Positions 17,086-24,946 of a stretch of 34,825 nucleotides of DNA are shown one piece after another. Within the stretch, counting starts at the first letter, position 1, and every line of letters begins with the position of its first letter. Origin of the DNA: Lachnospiraceae bacterium (lineage in GTDB: Bacteria; Bacillota; Clostridia; Lachnospirales; Lachnospiraceae). Made by a program: the position numbers and the translations under genes. Under the pieces are notes generated by a model that had not been told where the DNA came from, ran no database searches, and worked only from the letters and a program-made list of their open reading frames with translations. The DNA lies in the NCBI GenBank assembly GCA_017623215.1, contig JAGAPO010000110.1, forward strand, positions 1 through 34,825, in the 5' to 3' direction.

Positions 17086-18390
17086 ATGATATGGGCAAAA
17101 GAAGAGACGTTATCACGCAGAGAAATTGAGGAGATTCAGCTTGCGAAGCTGAAGGCCACAGTAGCAAGGGTTTATGAAAAAGTACCGGCATACCGGGCAA
17201 AGATGGACGAGATCGGGATGAAGCCGGAGCATGTGCAGTCGCTTGCGGATTTGAAGAAGCTTCCGTTCACGGTGAAGAAGGATTTCCGAGATAATTATCC
17301 GTTCGGATTGTTCGCGGTTCCGAAGGAGGAGCTGGTTCGTATTCATGCGTCTTCCGGAACGACGGGGAAGCCTACCGTGGTTGGCTATACCCGCAACGAT
17401 ATGAAGATGTGGACGGAGAACGTTACGAGAATCGCGGTGATGGGCGGTGCTACCGAGAAGGACGTAGCGCAGATCTGCTTTGGATATGGTATGTTCACAG
17501 GAGCGCTCGGACTGCATTTTGGCCTTGAGAATCTGGGCGCTACGGTATGTCCGACTTCCTCCGGCAATACACAGAAGCAGCTCATGTATATGAAGGATTT
17601 CGGGACAACGCTGTTAGTTGCGACTCCCTCGTATGCGCTTCATATCGGCGAGGTTGCGAAGGAGATGGGTATTGATCCGAAGAAGGATCTGAAGGTTAAG
17701 ATTGGATTATTTGGCGGCGAAGGAATGACGGAGCCGATGCGCCAGGAGATGTATAAGCTCTGGGGAGAGGATATGAAGGTAACGCAGAACTACGGAATGA
17801 GCGAGCTGATCGGACCCGGTGTATCCGGAGAGTGTCTGGAGCTGTGCGGGATGCACGTGAATGAGGATCATTTTATTCCGGAGATTATTGATCCGGTCAC
17901 AGGAGAAGTTCTGCCTCCCGGAGAGAAGGGGGAACTGGTTATCACCTGCCTGAGCAAGGAAGCGCTTCCGGTGATCCGCTACCGAACCAAAGATATTTCG
18001 AGACTGATGTACGAGCCGTGTAAATGCGGCCGTACCACAGTCCGTATGGAGAATCTGTCCGGGCGTTCCGACGATATGCTGATCATCCGCGGCGTGAACG
18101 TATTCCCGACGCAGATCGAAGAGGTACTGCTTGGAGTTCCGGAGATTGGACCGCATTATGAGATTATTGTTGACCGCAAGAATCATCTGGATACCATGGA
18201 GATTAAGGTTGAGTTTACGGACGATACGCTTTTGGATTCGTATGCAAAGCTTGGTGCGCTCGAGAAGAGTATTAAGAGCCGCTTAAAGGTTGTGCTTGGT
18301 CTGGACGCGGCGATTAAGCTGGTTGCGCCGAGAAGTCTGCAGAGATTTGAGGGCAAGGCAAAAAGAGTAACCGATTTGCGCAATATGTAA
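17086..18390 (+). CDS. paaK: Phenylacetate-CoA ligase-type adenylate-forming enzyme
   Basis: Activates an aryl acid with ATP and coenzyme A. The 434-residue length fits PaaK. Signature motifs are visible: SSGTTGKPTVVGY (ATP phosphate loop), QNYGMSELIGPG, the RYRTKD segment, a small CKCGRT cysteine cluster and GRSDDMLIIRGVNVFPTQIE. It heads an operon with iorA, iorB and an ACT protein. In anaerobes indolepyruvate ferredoxin oxidoreductase makes aryl-acetyl-CoA from aromatic amino acid keto acids, and this ligase interconverts aryl-acetyl-CoA and the free acid, possibly conserving ATP. ATG at 17086 is preceded by a GGGAAGG-like site. Confidence 0.93.
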   Translation: MIWAKEETLSRREIEEIQLAKLKATVARVYEKVPAYRAKMDEIGMKPEHVQSLADLKKLPFTVKKDFRDNYPFGLFAVPKEELVRIHASSGTTGKPTVVGYTRNDMKMWTENVTRIAVMGGATEKDVAQICFGYGMFTGALGLHFGLENLGATVCPTSSGNTQKQLMYMKDFGTTLLVATPSYALHIGEVAKEMGIDPKKDLKVKIGLFGGEGMTEPMRQEMYKLWGEDMKVTQNYGMSELIGPGVSGECLELCGMHVNEDHFIPEIIDPVTGEVLPPGEKGELVITCLSKEALPVIRYRTKDISRLMYEPCKCGRTTVRMENLSGRSDDMLIIRGVNVFPTQIEEVLLGVPEIGPHYEIIVDRKNHLDTMEIKVEFTDDTLLDSYAKLGALEKSIKSRLKVVLGLDAAIKLVAPRSLQRFEGKAKRVTDLRNM

Positions 18391-18408
18391 AGAAAAGGAG
18401 ACAGACAC

Positions 18409-20154
18409 GTGGCAGAGAAAGTAATTATGCTCGGCAATGAAGCGATTGCAAGAGGTGCCTATGAGGCAGGTGTTAAGGTGTCGGCGGCTTATCCCGGTAC
18501 ACCGAGTACGGAGATCAGTGAGAACATTGTAAAATACGATGAGATATACGCAGAGTGGTCTCCGAATTAGAAAGTTGCGATGGAGGTCGCAATTGGCGCG
18601 TCCATATCCGGTGTCCGTGCCCTTGCTTCGATGAAGCATGTCGGCGTGAATGTTGCGGCAGATCCGCTCTATACGGTATCTTATATCGGAGTCAACGGAG
18701 GTCTTGTTCTGGTGGCGGCGGATGACCCGGGACTTTACAGCTCCCAGAACGAGCAGGATTCCAGAGCTGTAGCAAGAGCGGCAAAGGTTCCGGTACTGGA
18801 GCCCGCTGACAGCGCAGAGGCGAAGGAGTTCACAAAGCTTGCATTTGAGCTGAGTGAGACCTATGATACACCGGTTATTGTCAGAACAACGACGAGACTG
18901 TCCCATTCCCAGGGGATGGTGGAGCTGTGCGAAAGACAGGAGATTCCGGATAAAGAATATGAGCGCAATGTTGCTAAGACGGTTATGATGCCGGGCAATG
19001 CGAAAAAGCGTCATCCGTATGTGGAATACAGAGAGAACAAGATGGCGGAGGATGGCTGCAGCTTTGCGATTAACCGCGCGGAGTACCGCGATACCGCGAT
19101 TGGCGTGATTACCTCCGGTATTCCGTATCAGTATGTAAGAGAAGCCCTTCCGCATGCTTCGGTACTGAAGCTTGGCATGGTAAATCCCCTTCCGCGTAAA
19201 TTGATCGAAGAATTTGCCTCCAGAGTGGAGACGTTATATATCGTAGAAGAACTGGATCCGATTATTGAAGAACAGGTCAAATCCTGGGGAATCAAGGCGG
19301 TCGGCAAGGAGATTCTGACTGTTCAGGGCGAATACTCGGCCAACATGCTGCGCGAAGCAATCGGCGGCGAAACGCTGGAACTGAGAGCGGCCAAAGAGGC
19401 GGTTGCGCGCCCTCCGATTCTGTGTCCGGGATGTCCTCACAGAAGCACATTTTCCGTGCTGAAGAAGCTGAAGCTTCACGCAGCCGGCGACATCGGCTGT
19501 TATACCCTTGGCGCGGTTGCTCCGTTAAGCGTTGTCGATACGACAATCTGTATGGGAGCAAGTATTTCATCTCTTCATGGAATGGAGAAGGCAAGAGGAA
19601 AAGAGTACATAAAGAATTGGGTTGCGGTCATTGGTGACTCGACCTTCATGCATACGGGCGTGAACTCTTTAATGAATATGGTGTATAACCAGGGGACCGG
19701 CACCGTCCTGATTCTGGACAATTCAACGACCGGTATGACGGGACATCAGGATCATGCGGCAACCGGAAAGACCTTAAAGGGACAGATTGTTCCGGCAATT
19801 GATATCGAGAAGCTCTGTCTCGCAATGGGAATCGAGAACGTCCGCGTCGTGAACGCATTTGATACGAAGAAGCTGGAGAGTGTGTTAAAAGAGGAGACTG
19901 CAAGAGAGGCCGTATCGGTTGTTATCGTAAAGGCTCCGTGCGCGCTGCTTGATAAGACCCCGGTGAAGGTTCAGGCCAAGGTGAACCCCGACCTCTGTAA
20001 GAAATGCGGACTCTGCTTAAAGCCCGGATGTCCAGCACTTACCAGGGGGGCGGACGGGAAGACTGTTGTGAATGATACGATGTGCAATGGCTGCGGATTG
20101 TGTGAGCAGTATTGTAACTTCGGCGCAATTTCACTTGTGGACGTCAGAAGGTAA
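18409..20154 (+). pseudogene. iorA: Indolepyruvate ferredoxin oxidoreductase alpha subunit, interrupted by an in-frame TAG
   Basis: Thiamine-diphosphate enzyme that decarboxylates indolepyruvate and related aryl pyruvates to aryl-acetyl-CoA and reduces ferredoxin. GTG at 18409 follows AAAGGAG. Reading on gives 581 residues, a normal length, but codon 54 (18568-18570) is TAG. It sits in AEWSPN-stop-KVAMEVAIGAS, where the family has glutamate (GAG to TAG is one base). From memory of aligned enzymes this glutamate matches the thiamine-activating Glu of pyruvate ferredoxin oxidoreductase. The rest is intact: CPGCPHRSTFS, GDIGCYTLGAVAPL, GDSTFMHTG, and two 4Fe-4S motifs near the C-terminus (CKKCGLCLKPGCP, CNGCGLCEQYCNF). 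Restart at ATG 18580 would give 524 residues without that glutamate. It may be a true nonsense mutation or a sequencing error. Confidence 0.9.
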
Positions 20155-20162
20155 AAGTGAAA

Positions 20163-20201
20163 AGAACTTCTAAGACCAGACAATGTCGTCTAAGAAGTTC
20201 T
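20163..20201 (+). other. Long hairpin in the iorA-iorB gap
   Basis: AGAACTTCT (20163-20171) pairs with AGAAGTTCT (20193-20201). One A-A mismatch, an AGAC/GTCT helix and an inner GAC/GTC follow. No T-run comes after it, and the gap (134 bp) is much longer than the other gaps of this operon. It may be a processing or stabilising element that sets the iorA:iorB ratio. Confidence 0.7.
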
Positions 20202-20288
20202 GCGGTGCGCTTAAAGCGTACCCATTCACTGAATGAATTTGTGCCTTCAGCCCAGATTTACGGGGTGTCGGCAGAATGGAGATTGAGA

Positions 20289-20861
20289 ATGACAAAGAAT
20301 ATCATGATAGTAGGCGTAGGCGGTCAGGGAACGCTTTTGACGAGCCGGATTCTGGGCGGCCTGGCGATTCAGGCGGGATATGATGTGAAGCTTTCTGAGG
20401 TACACGGAATGGCGCAGAGAGGCGGAAGTGTGGTTACTTTTGTGCGCTATGGCGAAGAGGTTGCAGAGCCCATCGTAGAAGAGGGACAGGCGGATGTGCT
20501 GATTGCGTTTGAGAGACTGGAAGCGCTGCGGTATGCCCATTTTCTGAAGAAGGACGGCGTTATTGTAGTTAACGATCAAAGAATTGATCCGATGCCTGTG
20601 GTAATTGGTGCGGCGGAGTATCCGGAGAATATTATTGAGAATCTGAAGCAGACCTGCAGGGTATATGAGGTGGATGCGATGGCTGAGGCAAAGCGCCTTG
20701 GCAACTCCAGAGTATTTAACCTGATTGTACTGGGAATTGCGGCGCAGCATATGGATTACTCGAAGGATGAATGGATGAAGGTTATCGAGACGACGGTTCC
20801 GAAGAAGACGATTGAGATTAACAAAGCAGCGTTCGAAATCGGATACGGCCTGCATAACTAA
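20289..20861 (+). CDS. iorB: Indolepyruvate ferredoxin oxidoreductase beta subunit
   Basis: Smaller partner of IorA, 190 residues, belonging to the gamma-domain family of 2-oxoacid ferredoxin oxidoreductases. It begins NIMIVGVGGQGTLLTSRIL, continues with KLSEVHGMAQRGGSV and has the LIAFERLEALRY strand, all typical. ATG at 20289 is chosen because the conserved domain begins immediately after it and GGAGATTGAG lies upstream; the open frame to the left shows no homology. The beta subunit is intact although the alpha gene carries a stop codon, which argues against long-standing decay of the locus. Confidence 0.92.
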   Translation: MTKNIMIVGVGGQGTLLTSRILGGLAIQAGYDVKLSEVHGMAQRGGSVVTFVRYGEEVAEPIVEEGQADVLIAFERLEALRYAHFLKKDGVIVVNDQRIDPMPVVIGAAEYPENIIENLKQTCRVYEVDAMAEAKRLGNSRVFNLIVLGIAAQHMDYSKDEWMKVIETTVPKKTIEINKAAFEIGYGLHN

Positions 20862-20876
20862 AGGAGGAAAGCGCAC

Positions 20877-21284
20877 ATGTTAAAACAGATCTCGGTATTT
20901 GTGGAAAATGAAGTGGGAAGTCTTGGAAGAGTGACAGGAGTTCTGCGCAGAGAGGGGATTAACCTGCGGGCAATCGCCTCCTATGATACGCCGGAATTCG
21001 GAATCCTCCGTATGGTTGTGGATGCACCGGAACAATGCAAAGAAGTGCTGACCAGAGAAGGCTTCGTTGTAAAGATCTCCGAGGTTCTCGCTGTCGAACT
21101 GGTAGACCGGCCCGGTGAACTGGATCGGGTTCTGCACGTAATCGCGGATGCGGAGCTGACGGTGAATTACATCTATTCGTTCGTAATCCGCAATGAAAAG
21201 TCTCCGCTGATGGTAATGCATCTGGATGACATGGAGAAGGCAGACAGAATTCTGAAGGAGAGCGGAATTGCTGTTATAGATTAA
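20877..21284 (+). CDS. Double ACT-domain protein
   Basis: Small cytoplasmic protein of 135 residues made of two ACT domains. The first (about 1-68) begins KQISVFVENEVGSLGRVTGV with the ligand-binding Gly-x-Leu turn; the second (about 70-135) contains VELVDRPGELDRVLHVIAD. ACT domains bind amino acids. Following paaK-iorA-iorB by 15 bp with AAAGGAGG, it probably senses aromatic or branched amino acids and regulates the pathway, either by contact with the enzyme or otherwise. No DNA-binding domain is present. Confidence 0.88.
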   Translation: MLKQISVFVENEVGSLGRVTGVLRREGINLRAIASYDTPEFGILRMVVDAPEQCKEVLTREGFVVKISEVLAVELVDRPGELDRVLHVIADAELTVNYIYSFVIRNEKSPLMVMHLDDMEKADRILKESGIAVID

Positions 21285-21296
21285 GCGAAAGAGAAT

Positions 21297-21374
21297 GCGG
21301 CGGGATACAGGTATCTCCGGGAATTTGCAGAATCATCAAAGAATATGCAATCCTGGGGGCCTGTATCCTGCCGC
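21297..21374. other. 78-nt three-tier inverted repeat between convergent genes
   Basis: GCGGCGGGATACAGG (21297-21311) pairs with CCTGTATCCTGCCGC (21360-21374), 15 bp with one G-T pair. Inside are CCGGGA with TCCTGG and TTGCA with TGCAA. No T-run is present on the plus strand. It may act as a bidirectional terminator, be an RNA element, or be a small mobile inverted-repeat relic. Confidence 0.7.
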
Positions 21375-21411
21375 GTTCCTTTGCCCGGGCGCGGAACGTA
21401 AGACGGAGAAC

Positions 21412-21831
21412 TCAGTATTCTCCGGCCCTGTGCTTTCCGGTTCGATACGTTAGAAAATAATTGATATCATTCCGGAACGATGCCGGAAGTCCGCGGTAAT
21501 AGTCCAAAAGAAGACGCTCCATCTGGGAGACAGCCTCTCTTGCATAGGACTCATCCAGCTTTTTCCGAAGCTCATCGGAAATCTGAATTCCGAAATCTGA
21601 TAATTCCAGTGTAATCAGATCCAGAAGGTTCACATGGTACAGATCGGCAAGCGCAGACATCATCGGAAGCGTCATTCGGCGTTCTCCGCGTTCATAGCAC
21701 CCATAGCCCTGTCTGGTCATATTCAAATGGGCGCCGACATCCTTTTGGGTATAGTTGCTGCCAAGGCGCAGTTTCCGAAGCAGCTCCGGAAAAGAGCCGT
21801 GCAGGGCAGCAGGTATCTCATCGTGTTTCAT
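21412..21831 (-). CDS. XRE-family helix-turn-helix regulator
   Basis: Transcription regulator of 139 residues. Residues about 14-70 are a Cro/C1-type HTH (LLRKLRLGSNYTQKDVGAHL, then MTRQGYGCYERGERRMTLP). The C-terminal helical part ends RNDINYFLTYRTGKHRAGEY and has no recognised domain. The start is taken at the ATG at 21831, where HTH spacing is typical; an upstream ATG at 21897 would add 22 residues without homology. The gene converges on the ACT protein gene and is divergent from csp. Target genes cannot be inferred. Confidence 0.85.
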   Translation of the reverse strand: MKHDEIPAALHGSFPELLRKLRLGSNYTQKDVGAHLNMTRQGYGCYERGERRMTLPMMSALADLYHVNLLDLITLELSDFGIQISDELRKKLDESYAREAVSQMERLLLDYYRGLPASFRNDINYFLTYRTGKHRAGEY

Positions 21832-22045
21832 TATGTAACATCCTCCCTCATCCCTATGTTTCAACGAAAAAACAAATATGCGGTTAATATTGCGCATATA
21901 TAGATAGCATTATAATAGAACAGGTATAAAAATAACAGAAAAAGAAAAATAAAATTACATAACGAATGAAACAAATTGTTTCATCGGAGCTTTTTCGGAC
22001 AAGGAAACCCGAAGGAAGGACCGCATTTATTTTCTGAAAAAAGGT

Positions 22046-22074
22046 TTGACAGAATATAAAAATGGTGATATTAT
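22046..22074 (+). promoter_or_regulatory. Promoter of csp
   Basis: Perfect TTGACA (22046-22051), a 17-bp spacer and TATTAT (22069-22074). The leader of about 70 bases has a CGCTG/CAGCG hairpin (22083-22110) and a U-rich stretch directly before GGAGG. Such leaders are typical of cold-shock mRNAs and may fold in a temperature-dependent way. Confidence 0.85.
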
Positions 22075-22152
22075 GGAGATGTCGCTGAAACGGGAACATT
22101 TTCCACAGCGGCAGGAGCAATATTTATTTTTATTTTTTTGGAGGATTTACAC

Positions 22153-22353
22153 ATGAACAAAGGTACAGTTAAGTGGTTTAACAATCAGAAGGGCTTCGGT
22201 TTCATCTCTGATGAGAAGGGTAATGATGTATTCGTACATTACTCCGGACTGAACATGGAAGGCTTCAAGACTCTGGAAGAGGGTCAGGAAGTTGAGTTCG
22301 AGATCGTTCAGGGCGCGAAGGGACCTCAGGCAACTAACGTTACAAGATTATAA
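22153..22353 (+). CDS. csp: Cold-shock protein
   Basis: Single cold-shock domain of 66 residues that binds single-stranded RNA and DNA and melts mRNA structure. RNP1 (KGFGFIS) and RNP2 (VFVHYS) are both intact, and the start [14 protein letters not shown] is standard. ATG at 22153 with GGAGG upstream is preferred over a TTG at 22138. It is transcribed alone from a strong promoter. Confidence 0.96.
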   Translation: MNKGTVKWFNNQKGFGFISDEKGNDVFVHYSGLNMEGFKTLEEGQEVEFEIVQGAKGPQATNVTRL

Positions 22354-22382
22354 TCAACATAGTTCTTTGTGTACCTTTTTCT

Positions 22383-22402
22383 AATTTATAAATTTATAAA
22401 TT
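22383..22402. repeat. Perfect 20-bp all-A/T palindrome
   Basis: AATTTATAAATTTATAAATT at 22383-22402 equals its own reverse complement. It lies about 30 bp after the csp stop codon and is followed by TTTTT at 22410. It may be part of an A/T-type terminator for csp or a protein-binding site. Confidence 0.7.
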
Positions 22403-22454
22403 ATTATAATTTTTATACGTTGAAATGGTCGTAATAAAAGAAACGAATTGATTG

Positions 22455-22501
22455 AAAGGAGCTGTGTCGGCGCATCAAGCGTGATAATACGGCTCCTTTT
22501 T
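22455..22501 (+). terminator. Terminator between csp and galM
   Basis: AAAGGAGC (22455-22462) pairs with GCTCCTTT (22492-22499), with T residues to 22501. The galM ribosome-binding site starts nine bases later. Confidence 0.75.
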
Positions 22502-22523
22502 CATATCGGAAAGGAGCATGAGT

Positions 22524-23582
22524 ATGGCAATTACAAAGGAAAGCTTCGGAATGACAAAGAACGGAGAAGCAGCAACTCTTTATACGATGGAGAACGCGAA
22601 CGGAATGAAGGTAGCGGTGACCGATTTCGGAGCGAATATCGTAAAGATTCTGGTTCCGGATCGCAATCAGGAATTCGCAGATGTGGCTCTCGGCTACGCG
22701 TCCGTAGAGGGCTATGAGAAGAATTCACCCGGCTACGGTTCCTTGATCGGAAGACATGCGAATCGAATCGGCGGAGCAAAGTTCGTAATCAACGGGAAAG
22801 AATATGAGCTCGAGAAGAATGACAATGGGAATAATCTGCACAGCGGAAGCAAGAGCTTTAACAAGTATATGTACGAGGCTGAACTCGCTGAGGGAGAGGA
22901 ATCAGACAGCATCGAATTCTCCAGAACGAGCCCGGATATGGAGCAGGGCTTCCCTGGCAATCTGAATCTTTCGGTTAAATACACCCTGACCGATGATAAC
23001 GAACTGATTCTGGAATACTACGCAGTATCCGATCAGGACACAATCATCAATCTGACCAATCATTCTTATTTTAATCTGGCAGGGCATAATTCCGGAGATA
23101 TTCTGGATCATACCGTAACGATCTATGCGGACCTGTTCACTCCGACCTCGGATGACCTGATCCCGACCGGTGAGATCGCAGAAGTTGAGGGAACCCCGAT
23201 GGATTTCAGAGAGCCCAAGAAGATCGGCAGGGACATTGAGGCTGATTACTATCCGTTAAAGCAGGGCGGCGGCTACGATCACAATTACTGCCTGAACAAA
23301 GAGGACGACGAGATCGCGCTTGCGGCAGAGCTCTCGGATGAGAAGAGCGGACGGTACATGCTGGTCTACACAGACCTTCCGGGGATCCAGTTCTACACCG
23401 GCAATTTCATCGACGGAACCGAGATAGGAAAGGACGGCATGTGCTACCAGAAGCGCGGAGGCGTATGCTTTGAGACCCAGTATTTCCCGAACTCCTGCAA
23501 CCGTCCGAATTTCCCGAGCTGCGTATTCAAGGCAGGAGAAGAATACTGTACTGCGACGATCTATAAGTTTGGCTGCCGCTGA
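22524..23582 (+). CDS. galM: Aldose 1-epimerase (galactose mutarotase)
   Basis: Interconverts alpha and beta anomers of aldoses in the cytoplasm. Protein of 352 residues with the family signatures: SLIGRHANRIGGA (substrate-binding Asn-Arg), NNLHSG, the catalytic histidine in LTNHSYFNLAGH and the catalytic glutamate in CFETQYFPNSCNRP. Length is normal and no signal peptide is seen. ATG at 22524 is preferred over 22518 because the AAAGGAG site ends too close to the first. It is monocistronic between terminators; no other galactose genes are adjacent. Confidence 0.94.
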   Translation: MAITKESFGMTKNGEAATLYTMENANGMKVAVTDFGANIVKILVPDRNQEFADVALGYASVEGYEKNSPGYGSLIGRHANRIGGAKFVINGKEYELEKNDNGNNLHSGSKSFNKYMYEAELAEGEESDSIEFSRTSPDMEQGFPGNLNLSVKYTLTDDNELILEYYAVSDQDTIINLTNHSYFNLAGHNSGDILDHTVTIYADLFTPTSDDLIPTGEIAEVEGTPMDFREPKKIGRDIEADYYPLKQGGGYDHNYCLNKEDDEIALAAELSDEKSGRYMLVYTDLPGIQFYTGNFIDGTEIGKDGMCYQKRGGVCFETQYFPNSCNRPNFPSCVFKAGEEYCTATIYKFGCR

Positions 23583-23610
23583 GAGACACTGCGGAGCTGA
23601 CAGGTGCAAT

Positions 23611-23640
23611 AATGGCCGGCACGAAGGTGTGCCGGCCATT
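23611..23640. terminator. Convergent stem-loop between galM and upp
   Basis: A perfect 12-bp stem, AATGGCCGGCAC (23611-23622) with GTGCCGGCCATT (23629-23640), and a six-base loop. It sits between converging genes and can terminate both, although long T-runs are lacking. Confidence 0.7.
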
Positions 23641-23645
23641 CACAA

Positions 23646-24275
23646 TTACTTGGTTCCGTATATTCTGTCACCGGCATCGCCAAGACCCGGAAGAATATAT
23701 CCATTCTCATTCAATCTCTCATCCAGTGCACCAATATAAATATCAACATCCGGATGCGCCGCCTGCAGCCGGGCAACTCCTTCCGGAGCAGCAATCAGGC
23801 ACAGAAAACGAATCTTGTAGATACCGCGGGCCTTTAACAGCTGAATTGCAGCCTCTGCGGAACCGCCTGTCGCAAGCATGGGATCCACGAGGAATATCTC
23901 ACGCTCTGCAGCATCGACCGGCAGCTTGCAGAAATACTCATGAGGCTCCAGCGTCTCTTCATCCCGATACAGACCGATATGACCAACCTTGGCGTTGGGA
24001 ATTAATGTCAAAATACCATCAGCCATATGCATTCCGGCACGAAGAATCGGAACCACACAGAGCTTCTTTCCTGCGATCTCCTTTACCGTAGTAGCAGTCA
24101 GCGGAGTCTCAATCAGCTTGTCAGCCAGCGGAAGATTCCGGCTTGCCTCATAACAGATTAACATTGCGACCTCGGATACGAGATCACGGAATTCCTTTGT
24201 AGTGGTGGTTTTCTGGCGCATAATGCCGATTTTATGCTGGATCAGCGGATGATCCATGATATATACGGATGACAT
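23646..24275 (-). CDS. upp: Uracil phosphoribosyltransferase
   Basis: Pyrimidine salvage: uracil plus PRPP gives UMP. Protein of 209 residues, the usual length. Motifs: the start [17 protein letters not shown], the [10 protein letters not shown] loop, the PRPP-binding [14 protein letters not shown] and the uracil-binding [12 protein letters not shown] at the C-terminus. ATG at 24275 follows GGGAGG on the mRNA. A TATAAT (24317-24312 on the minus strand) is a likely -10, with a weak -35 upstream. Confidence 0.96.
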   Translation of the reverse strand: MSSVYIMDHPLIQHKIGIMRQKTTTTKEFRDLVSEVAMLICYEASRNLPLADKLIETPLTATTVKEIAGKKLCVVPILRAGMHMADGILTLIPNAKVGHIGLYRDEETLEPHEYFCKLPVDAAEREIFLVDPMLATGGSAEAAIQLLKARGIYKIRFLCLIAAPEGVARLQAAHPDVDIYIGALDERLNENGYILPGLGDAGDRIYGTK

Positions 24276-24478
24276 AGCACTACCTCCCAATATATTATTT
24301 TGCTGTCTATTATTATAACAAAGAAACGGGAAAACGAAAAGGGGAAATATCAAGAAATTGTCGAAAAAGACAGAGCAGGCGTTCTCAATTTGTGGCAGAT
24401 TTGAAATTCCGGCATATTTTATCGTATGACGGCTAAACTATAACGTATCGCAGCAGGAAGAGAAGGGAGCAGACAGGA

Positions 24479-24946
24479 ATGACCAGTGAATTTCAAAAAC
24501 TGATTTGCCGCGAGCTCGGGAATAACAATTACAATCGTTACGCAGATCTGATTCGGGATGGAATGAAGGAAAAACGGGTGGATCTGAAAATGATTTTTCG
24601 TGATATCTATCGGATGCTGGAGGAGAAGGATGTAAAAGACATTGCCGGGAGACACGACCGATTGAACGATTCTTTGATGGCTGCCTTTCGAATCAGCAGG
24701 ATGTATCTGTTCTCTCTGCTGTTCTATGCGGCAGCCATCATATTGCTGCTGGTTCTGCAGCTGAATCCTCTTTTAACCGGAATCGCAATCGGAGGCGCTA
24801 CCCTGGCCTTTGTCTGGAAGACCTGCGAATATATTGTGAACAAATACTGCTACATTGATGCCCAGATCGTACTCATCTATAAAGCAGTTCTGGAAAGGCT
24901 GATCCTTTATAAAGGTACGGGAAAGGGCTCATTCGTGCAGAAATGA
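24479..24946 (+). CDS. Small membrane protein, unknown function
   Basis: Protein of 155 residues that I do not recognise. Residues 1-75 are charged and helical. Two adjacent hydrophobic stretches follow at about residues 76-96 (YLFSLLFYAAAIILLLVLQL) and 98-113, forming a probable helical hairpin in the membrane. The tail is amphipathic. ATG at 24479 is preceded by a weak GGGAG site. Its last 18 bp overlap the end of the oppositely oriented amidohydrolase gene. Confidence 0.65.
   Translation: MTSEFQKLICRELGNNNYNRYADLIRDGMKEKRVDLKMIFRDIYRMLEEKDVKDIAGRHDRLNDSLMAAFRISRMYLFSLLFYAAAIILLLVLQLNPLLTGIAIGGATLAFVWKTCEYIVNKYCYIDAQIVLIYKAVLERLILYKGTGKGSFVQK

Noticed and set aside
18568..18570. TAG read through as pyrrolysine or reassigned codon
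   Set aside because: TAG terminates several normal genes in this window, and the family residue there is glutamate, not a special residue. A mutation or error is simpler.
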